The translations under genes and the position numbers were made by a program. The notes under the pieces were generated by a model. That model made no database searches, was not told the DNA's origin, and saw nothing but the letters and a program-made list of their open reading frames with translations. A stretch of 64,000 bases of DNA, from contig CAWACP010000006.1 of assembly GCA_963780655.1 (NCBI GenBank), forward strand, positions 744,001-808,000, written 5' to 3'. The DNA is from CAWACP01 sp963780655 (GTDB taxonomy: Bacteria; Acidobacteriota; Terriglobia; Bryobacterales; Bryobacteraceae). Below are positions 59,353 to 64,000 of this stretch, in pieces. Position 1 is the stretch's first letter, and each line of letters begins with the position of its first letter.

Positions 59353-60786
59353 ATGGATAGCGATACCCCTGCGGGTCCGCGTTGGCGCTTCCTGAGTGCG
59401 CCACTGGTGCACCTCTGTAATAACCCTATCAGCCTGATTGGCGTTGTACTTGTAACCAGCGCCGGCGTCCTCTGGCTGTTTCTGCTTCCCATCTACATTC
59501 GCGGAACCATCCCCCATCCCTACTTCGGCATTCTGCTCTTCCTGATATTCCCCGGCATCTTCTTCGCCGGCCTGATTCTGATACCGATCGGCATCTGGCT
59601 TCGTTACCGCCGGGAGAAGAAACGAGGATTGCCAGTAGAGTGGGCGCAGCCCGCGCGCTGGAACACGGATGACGTCCGGCGGCTGGCGTACTTCGTGGGC
59701 GTGACCACGTTCGCGAACCTTGTCATCGGATCGCAGTTCACCTATCGCGCGGTGAGCTATATGGACAGCGTTACGTTTTGCGGTCTCACCTGCCATCGCA
59801 TCATGAAGCCCGAGTATACGGCGTACCAGCAATCGCCGCACTCGCGCGTGGAATGCGTGGGCTGTCACATCGGGCCGGGCGCGTCGTGGTTCGTGAAAAG
59901 CAAGCTGTCGGGGGTCAACCAGGTTTGGAACTACGCGCTGAACACGTATCCACGGCCGATTCCCACGCCCGTCACCAGTCTGCGCCCCGCTCGCGAAACC
60001 TGCGAGGCGTGCCACTGGCCGGAGCGATTCAGCGGCGACCGTCTGCGCGTGATCACGAAATTCGGCGACGACGAAAAGAACAGCATGACGAAAACCGTGC
60101 TCATGATGCACATCGGTGGAGGAACCGGCGGTCCGGGCATTCATGGGCGGCACGTCGGCGTGGGGGTTCAGGTCGAGTATGCGTCCGATCCCAGCCGCCA
60201 GAACATCGCGTGGATACGCTATCGGGCAGCCGACGGCAAGGTGACCGAATTCCGGTCCGGCGATGCGAAGCCCGGAGTGGAGAAGACGCTCGAACATCGC
60301 GTGATGGACTGCATTGACTGCCACAATCGCCCAAGCCATACTTTCGAGCTGCCGGAGCGCGCTCTGGATGGCGCTATGGCCAGGGGTCTGGTTCCGCCGT
60401 CGCTTCCCTCCATTCATAAAGAGGCTCTCGAAGTATTGAAGAAGCCCTGGAAGACGAAGGAAGAAGGCCTGGCCAGCATCCCCGCGGCGATCGTCAGCTT
60501 CTACCGGAGCCGGCCGGACGCCGCTCCAGCCGACGTTCAGCGCGCCGCGTCGGCGGTGGCCGACATCTGGGATCGTAATGTGTACCCGGAGATGCGCATC
60601 AACTGGGGCACGTACCCGAACAACCTCGGACATGCAGATTTCCCCGGCTGTTTCCGCTGCCATGACGGCTCGCATTCGAGCTTGAGTGGCGACACCGTCT
60701 CGCAGGATTGCGAAGCCTGCCACCACGTACTGGCCGTGGATGAATCGTCTCCGAAGATCCTTTCCGATCTTGGAGTCAGCCAGTGA
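59353..60786 (+). CDS. six-haem membrane cytochrome c, NapC/NirT type
   Basis: The 477-residue protein has two membrane helices of about 27-48 and 55-82, and later six haem motifs: CGLTCH at 143-148 (a CX3CH site), CVGCH at 168, CEACH at 217, CIDCH at 320, CFRCH at 433 and CEACH at 453. The family takes electrons from quinol to periplasmic reductases. The segments TFCGLTCHRIMKPEYTAY and CHIGPGASWFVKSKLSG are family-specific. The final electron acceptor is unknown because no catalytic reductase is adjacent. The start ATG 59353 leads a cytoplasmic tail. It is followed 35 bases later by a small cytochrome c. Confidence 0.9.
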   Translation: MDSDTPAGPRWRFLSAPLVHLCNNPISLIGVVLVTSAGVLWLFLLPIYIRGTIPHPYFGILLFLIFPGIFFAGLILIPIGIWLRYRREKKRGLPVEWAQPARWNTDDVRRLAYFVGVTTFANLVIGSQFTYRAVSYMDSVTFCGLTCHRIMKPEYTAYQQSPHSRVECVGCHIGPGASWFVKSKLSGVNQVWNYALNTYPRPIPTPVTSLRPARETCEACHWPERFSGDRLRVITKFGDDEKNSMTKTVLMMHIGGGTGGPGIHGRHVGVGVQVEYASDPSRQNIAWIRYRAADGKVTEFRSGDAKPGVEKTLEHRVMDCIDCHNRPSHTFELPERALDGAMARGLVPPSLPSIHKEALEVLKKPWKTKEEGLASIPAAIVSFYRSRPDAAPADVQRAASAVADIWDRNVYPEMRINWGTYPNNLGHADFPGCFRCHDGSHSSLSGDTVSQDCEACHHVLAVDESSPKILSDLGVSQ

Positions 60787-60820
60787 CGTTCACGTACTAT
60801 TCACTGAAAGGGAGATACCA

Positions 60821-61123
60821 ATGAAGCTGGTCTTATCCGCAACAATCCTCGGTCTTGTGCTCGCCGGCTCCGCGCTGGCGGATGGCAAAGCCGTTTACGA
60901 CGCTCACTGCAAGCAGTGCCACGGGGCCGATGGCGCCGGGAACCCCGCCATCGCGAAGATGATGAAGGTCACCCTGAAGCCGCTGGCATCGAAAGAGGTT
61001 CAGGCAAAGTCGGATGCCGACCTGAAGAAGGACATCATGGACGGTACCGGGAAAATGAAGCCAGTGAAGATATCGGATGCCGATGCCACATCCGTGGTGG
61101 CGTATCTCCGCACGTTAAAGTAG
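60821..61123 (+). CDS. small periplasmic cytochrome c
   Basis: The 100-residue protein starts at ATG 60821, which has AAGGGAG eight bases before it, and has a signal peptide (KLVLSATILGLVLAGSALA). One haem site, CKQCH (about 30-34), follows KAVYDAHC, and the axial Met is probably in TGKMKPVKIS. Residue pattern GKAVYDAHCKQCHGADGAGN fits class I cytochromes. It may shuttle electrons to or from the six-haem protein upstream, as the two are 35 bases apart. The frame from 60686 is not used. Confidence 0.9.
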   Translation: MKLVLSATILGLVLAGSALADGKAVYDAHCKQCHGADGAGNPAIAKMMKVTLKPLASKEVQAKSDADLKKDIMDGTGKMKPVKISDADATSVVAYLRTLK

Positions 61124-61133
61124 CCGGCAGATT

Positions 61134-61197
61134 GCAGCCCGAAGGCCTGCTCTACACCGTTCGTGTGTAATTGTAGAGCAGGCGTTTTCGCCTGCAG
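61134..61197. repeat. inverted pair of family A repeats before trmD
   Basis: GCAGCCCGAAGGCCTGCTC at 61134 is the reverse copy and GTAGAGCAGGCGTTTTCGCC at 61173 is the forward copy, so the two pair across about 20 bases. The forward copy ends ten bases before the trmD ATG. It might terminate the cytochrome transcript or hide the trmD start. Confidence 0.75.
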
Positions 61198-61206
61198 TCC
61201 GGCCGT

Positions 61207-61908
61207 ATGACCTTTCACATCCTCACCATTTTTCCTGAGTTCTTTCGCGGGCCGCTCGATCACGGCGTGGTGCGGCGCGCCATGGACGCAGGACTGATCG
61301 AGGTCCGCATCCACGACCTGCGCAGGTGGACCTTCGACCGGCATCGGACCGTCGATGACCGTCCGTTCGGCGGCGGCGAGGGCATGCTCATGAAGTGCGA
61401 ACCTCTCTTTCTCGCCGTGGAAGAGATCTGGCCCGGCTGGAATCGCGATGAGCCGGGTGAGCGAACGCTGGCGCTCCTGTCCGCTCAGGGCCGCCGATTC
61501 GATCAGGCAACCGCGCGCCGCTGGAGCGGCCTCGCCGAGGTGTTCCTCATCTGCGGCCGGTATGAAGGCGTGGATGAGCGCGTTGCCGCTCATCTGGCCA
61601 GCGACGAAGTATCGGTCGGCGATTTCGTGCTGAGCGGCGGCGAGCTGGCCGCGGCGATGGTCGTGGACGTGGTGGCGCGGCTCGTTCCGGGCGTCCTCGG
61701 CAACCAGGATTCGGCACTCCGGGAGTCGTTCGGCGAGGAAGGCCTGCTCGACTGCCCGCAGTACACGCGGCCTGCGGATTTTCGCGGCTGGCCCGTTCCC
61801 GAGGCGCTCCTGAGCGGCAATCACGCCGAGATCGAGAAGTGGCGCCGCGAAGCCGCCTGGGAGAAGACCAAACGTAACCGGCCCGACCTGTCAGGTAAGC
61901 TTTCCTGA
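61207..61908 (+). CDS. trmD: tRNA (guanine-N1)-methyltransferase
   Basis: The 233-residue enzyme methylates G37 of tRNAs reading CNN codons. It has MTFHILTIFPEFFRGPLDHG, DDRPFGGGEGMLMKCEPL, FLICGRYEGVDERVAAHLAS and the knot motif VGDFVLSGGELAAAMVVDVV. The C-terminal helical domain (RPADFRGWPVPEALLSGNHA) is complete. In most bacteria trmD follows rimM and rpsP; here it follows a cytochrome gene and a repeat. rplS, its usual downstream neighbour, is 225 bases away with a palindrome between. Confidence 0.95.
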   Translation: MTFHILTIFPEFFRGPLDHGVVRRAMDAGLIEVRIHDLRRWTFDRHRTVDDRPFGGGEGMLMKCEPLFLAVEEIWPGWNRDEPGERTLALLSAQGRRFDQATARRWSGLAEVFLICGRYEGVDERVAAHLASDEVSVGDFVLSGGELAAAMVVDVVARLVPGVLGNQDSALRESFGEEGLLDCPQYTRPADFRGWPVPEALLSGNHAEIEKWRREAAWEKTKRNRPDLSGKLS

Positions 61909-61924
61909 GTTGCAGGATGGCTAC

Positions 61925-62004
61925 TGAGCCGCGACTGTCAAGGAGCGGTACGCTACAGCCAGTTTGCGGATGTGCGGCACCGCTCCCTAACGGTCGCGGC
62001 TCAG
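61925..62004. terminator. complete family E hairpin between trmD and rplS
   Basis: TGAGCCGCGACTGTCAAGG with AGCGGT at one end and ACCGCTCCCTAACGGTCGC with GGCTCA at the other form a long imperfect stem with a loop of about 30 bases. This is the only complete copy of the family in the window. It should form a strong RNA structure within the trmD-rplS interval. No T-run is present. Confidence 0.65.
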
Positions 62005-62133
62005 CCTGATGTCCGCCCCTGTTACACTAAGTGTCGCAATTAGATTACAATAGATACTTTGCGGCAGCCGCGCGGCACCGCGGGTATTCCCGTGCCTGAG
62101 CGCCGCCGAAATTCGTCCCCGAGGAATCCCCCC

Positions 62134-62481
62134 ATGCAGAATGCGTTGCTGACCAAGACTGTGAATGCGAACAAGCGGACCGACGTGCCGGAATTCCGCC
62201 CCGGCGATACGATCCGCGTCCACGTGAAGATCAGGGAAGGCGATAAGGAGCGCCTGCAGGCGTTCGAAGGCACCGTGATCGCGCGCAAGAACAGCGGCAT
62301 GGGTGAAACCATAACGGTACGGAAAGTCAGTTTCGGACAGGGCGTCGAGCGCATCTTCCCCGTGCACGCGCCCGTGATCGACCATATCGATGTGGTTCGC
62401 ACCGGCCGTGTTCGCCGCGCGAAGCTGTACTATCTGCGCGGGCTGAAGGGCAAAGCGGCTCGCCTGCGCGAGCGGGAGTGA
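62134..62481 (+). CDS. rplS: 50S ribosomal protein L19
   Basis: The 115-residue protein matches L19: RPGDTIRVHVKIREGDKERL, AFEGTVIARKNSGMGETITV, RKVSFGQGVERIFPVHAPVI and RRAKLYYLRGLKGKAARLRE. It sits at the 30S-50S interface. The ATG is at 62134, with GAGGA-like sequence upstream (GAGGAAT). Its stop overlaps the rnhB start (GTGA). This trmD-rplS-rnhB order is common in bacteria. Confidence 0.96.
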   Translation: MQNALLTKTVNANKRTDVPEFRPGDTIRVHVKIREGDKERLQAFEGTVIARKNSGMGETITVRKVSFGQGVERIFPVHAPVIDHIDVVRTGRVRRAKLYYLRGLKGKAARLRERE

Positions 62482-63200
62482 CCAGTACGGCGCCACCTTC
62501 CGTCGCGCCGGCCGCCCACCGCTCCTGGAAGTGCCAGGGCAGGTTCGAACGCGAAGCGCGCGCCGAGGGCTACTGCTCCATTGCCGGCGTGGACGAAGTG
62601 GGCCGCGGATCCCTGTTCGGCCCGGTGTTCGCCGGTGCTGTCATTCTTTCTCCCGAGCGGCCCATCCGCGGCCTTCGCGACAGCAAGGAATTGCCCGCCG
62701 AACGGCGCGAAGTGCTCGCCGAGAGAATCCGTGAGCGCGCCGTGGCTTTCGCCGTGGCCGCGGCGGACGCCTTCGAAATCGACCGCATCAACATCTATCA
62801 GGCTTCCCGCCTGGCCATGCGCCGCGCCGTTGAACAGTTGCAGCCCGCCGCCGATTTCCTGCTCATCGACTATGTCAGCGTCGAGGTTCCCTTGCCGCAG
62901 CGCTCCTTCCCGCACGGCGATGCGCGCTGCCAATCGATTGCCGCGGCGTCTATCCTCGCCAAGGTGGAGCGCGATGCCTGCATACGGGCCTGGGATCAGG
63001 TGTTCCCGCAGTACGGTCTGGCGAGCCACAAGGGCTACTGCGCGCCCGAGCACCTCATCGCGCTCACCGAGCACGGGCCCACGCCGATGCACCGCTTCAG
63101 CTTCGAGCCCGTGCGCGATTCGTGCCGCCACCTGCTCTGGGCAGGCTACCCCGAACAGACCGAGCTGTTCCCCGGGAAGGAGATGGCGGCGTGCAGTTGA
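62478..63200 (+). CDS. rnhB: ribonuclease HII
   Basis: The 240-residue enzyme removes ribonucleotides from DNA. Catalytic residues lie in AGVDEVGRGSLFGPV (Asp39, Glu40), LLIDYVSV (third Asp) and FPHGDARCQSIAAASILAKV with GD (fourth site). SHKGYCAPEHLIALTEHGPT is the conserved C-terminal stretch. GTG 62478 overlaps the rplS stop by four bases. The N-terminus of about 30 residues before EGYCSIAGVDE is family-variable. The stop overlaps the next ORF. Confidence 0.95.
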   Translation: MTSTAPPSVAPAAHRSWKCQGRFEREARAEGYCSIAGVDEVGRGSLFGPVFAGAVILSPERPIRGLRDSKELPAERREVLAERIRERAVAFAVAAADAFEIDRINIYQASRLAMRRAVEQLQPAADFLLIDYVSVEVPLPQRSFPHGDARCQSIAAASILAKVERDACIRAWDQVFPQYGLASHKGYCAPEHLIALTEHGPTPMHRFSFEPVRDSCRHLLWAGYPEQTELFPGKEMAACS

Positions 63201-63487
63201 ACGCGGGCGATCCTCCGGCCACCGTCGCTTCCCAACCCGTCGAACCGCGGCTGAGCTGGTATCAGCGCTTCGGCATCCTGCTGTTCGTGGTGTTCTGCTT
63301 CGAGCTGGGGATGTTCCTGCTGGTGTTCCCGTGGCTGCGCGCCTGGGACGTGAGCTGGTTCACCACCGTTTCGCCGCAATTACGCGAACTGTGGCTCAAC
63401 CCGTTTTTCCGCGGCGGTCTGAGCGGTCTCGGACTGGTAAACATCTACATCTCTCTGCTCGAGATCGGACGCCTGCGCCGCCCGTAG
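63191..63487 (+). CDS. small two-span membrane protein
   Basis: The 98-residue protein has two hydrophobic segments, FGILLFVVFCFELGMFLLVF at about 30-49 and GLSGLGLVNIYISLLEIG at about 76-93. It lacks a signal peptide. The start is either GTG 63191 or TTG 63197, which overlaps the rnhB stop (TTGA). Pattern LVFPWLRAWDVSWFTTVSPQ is typical of a conserved acidobacterial small protein. Co-transcription with rnhB is likely. Function is unknown. Confidence 0.65.
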   Translation: MQLNAGDPPATVASQPVEPRLSWYQRFGILLFVVFCFELGMFLLVFPWLRAWDVSWFTTVSPQLRELWLNPFFRGGLSGLGLVNIYISLLEIGRLRRP

Positions 63488-63524
63488 CCGGGGCCAACCG
63501 CTCTCTTGAAAACGTCGCCTCCCC

Positions 63525-63597
63525 GTGGGGCAGACGATCGGGTTTTGTCGTCTGCCATGCCCGTGGCCTCGAAAAGGCAGACGATCGTCTGCCCCAC
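63525..63597. terminator. family D palindrome at convergent ends
   Basis: GTGGGGCAGACGATCGGG opens and GACGATCGTCTGCCCCAC closes. It lies between the convergent small membrane gene (+) and the NTF2-like gene (-), as expected for a bidirectional terminator. It is the third copy of the family. Confidence 0.7.
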
Positions 63598-63621
63598 AGG
63601 GAGCGGAGCCTTCGGTGCTGT

Positions 63622-64000
63622 CTACGGCTTCAGATCCACCGCCGCGCGGAAGCTGCCATCCATGTAGAACGGCACCGACGAGTGCACATGCGTGATCAGC
63701 CACCGGCCGTCGACCCTGCGGAAGCCGATGGTCGCGCGGTTCCACATATCGAAGGACCCGTAGGCCACCGACTTTGCGCTGAGGCGATTCAGGAAGTGGC
63801 AGAACGCCGTGTCGGCGCCGGCCGCGATCTGCAGCTCATGAACCTCGTAGCCGATGGGCCCTTCAAACCCGGCAAACCACGCCTTCCGGTCCCACGCGGT
63901 GGCTCCGCGGAATTGGAGCGGCGGCGCCATGATGAACTGCACCATGTCCCCGCGCAATGCGAGAGCACGCGCTCGTTGTCCTTCGCGCGATGCGCGGCCG
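63622..64000 (-). pseudogene. NTF2/SnoaL-like gene with frameshift, running off window
   Basis: From about 63951 downward, the frame reads GDMVQFIMAPPLQFRGATAW to DGRWLITHVHSSVPFYMDGS and stops at 63622, a SnoaL/NTF2-like fold. Upstream of the CCCC at 63948-63951 the family-like text HRAKDNERVLSHCAG is in a different frame. One extra C there would join them into a normal protein. The 5' end lies outside the window. Proteins of this fold act as enzymes, ligand-binding domains or dimer modules; the catalytic residues cannot be assigned. Either a real frameshift or a homopolymer error. Confidence 0.75.

Noticed and set aside
59287..60726. A 479-codon minus-strand frame
   Set aside because: It is antisense to the six-haem cytochrome gene, whose haem motifs are in the plus-strand frame.
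1..64000. tRNA, rRNA or riboswitch genes
   Set aside because: The intergenic gaps were read and showed no T-loop GGTTCGA-type arms, no rRNA-like sequence and no recognisable riboswitch core; short gaps hold mainly the palindromic repeats.

Overview
The window reads as a high-GC, gene-dense chromosomal segment of an acidobacterium, most likely from the Bryobacterales/Solibacter side of class Terriglobia. The evidence is a subtilase ending in the Solibacter-type TIGR03437 C-terminal domain (15506-18283), an ADOP-type duplicated-permease gene coupled to a PadR repressor (9134-12099), many secreted peptidases and esterases, LpxD (Gram-negative envelope), and short palindromic elements at many gene borders. 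No rRNA, tRNA, CRISPR array, transposase or integrase was seen, and no gene-free stretch exceeds about 300 bases.

Layout. 1-2.6 kb: a phage-type packaging module on the minus strand (portal-like, large terminase, small upstream ORF). 2.7-9.1 kb: YceH-family protein, a secreted S55/SpoIVB-type peptidase whose catalytic motifs are in permuted order, a beta-propeller protein, a glycine-zipper secreted protein and a DUF4142 protein. 9.1-15.3 kb, minus strand: ADOP permease and PadR, PfkB kinase with a membrane-anchored partner, DAHP synthase. 15.5-21.8 kb: subtilase, then a tightly overlapped operon of ECF sigma factor, zinc-finger anti-sigma factor and two exported HEAT-repeat proteins. 21.8-30.7 kb: M28 peptidase, MutL, heparinase II/III-like protein, site-2 protease, a hydrolase/phosphoribosyltransferase pair, a DoxX-like membrane protein and RsfS. 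30.8-39.6 kb: zinc-peptidase-fold exported protein, HPRT, beta-lactamase-family hydrolase, CocE hydrolase, DUF302, LpxD, LOG-family protein. 39.7-44.8 kb: SpoIIE/PP2C phosphatase, RCK potassium channel, NnrDE, TsaE. 45-47.5 kb: a frameshifted glycoside hydrolase family 2 gene and a second glycine-zipper-type paralogue. 47.6-54.6 kb: two glycosyltransferases, prepilin peptidase and an orphan DNA methyltransferase in an overlapping chain, then a frameshifted YCII gene, an AsmA-like protein and a TolC-like protein. 54.7-59.2 kb: sialate O-acetylesterase and, divergently, a two-esterase fusion. 59.3-64 kb: six-haem NapC/NirT-type cytochrome with a small cytochrome c, then TrmD, L19, RNase HII, a small membrane protein, and a frameshifted NTF2-like gene running off the end.

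Three themes stand out. First, at least five families of hairpin-forming repeats sit at gene ends. They supply stop codons for several genes, are read as coding sequence at two N-termini, and probably act as terminators. Second, three genes carry small indels, two of them in runs of four C, and rsfS lacks an ordinary start codon. These may be real decay or sequence errors and should be resolved before functional claims are made. Third, the best candidates for uncharacterised biology are the permuted S55 peptidase with its propeller partner, the sigma/anti-sigma/HEAT/HEAT operon, and the two-esterase fusion.
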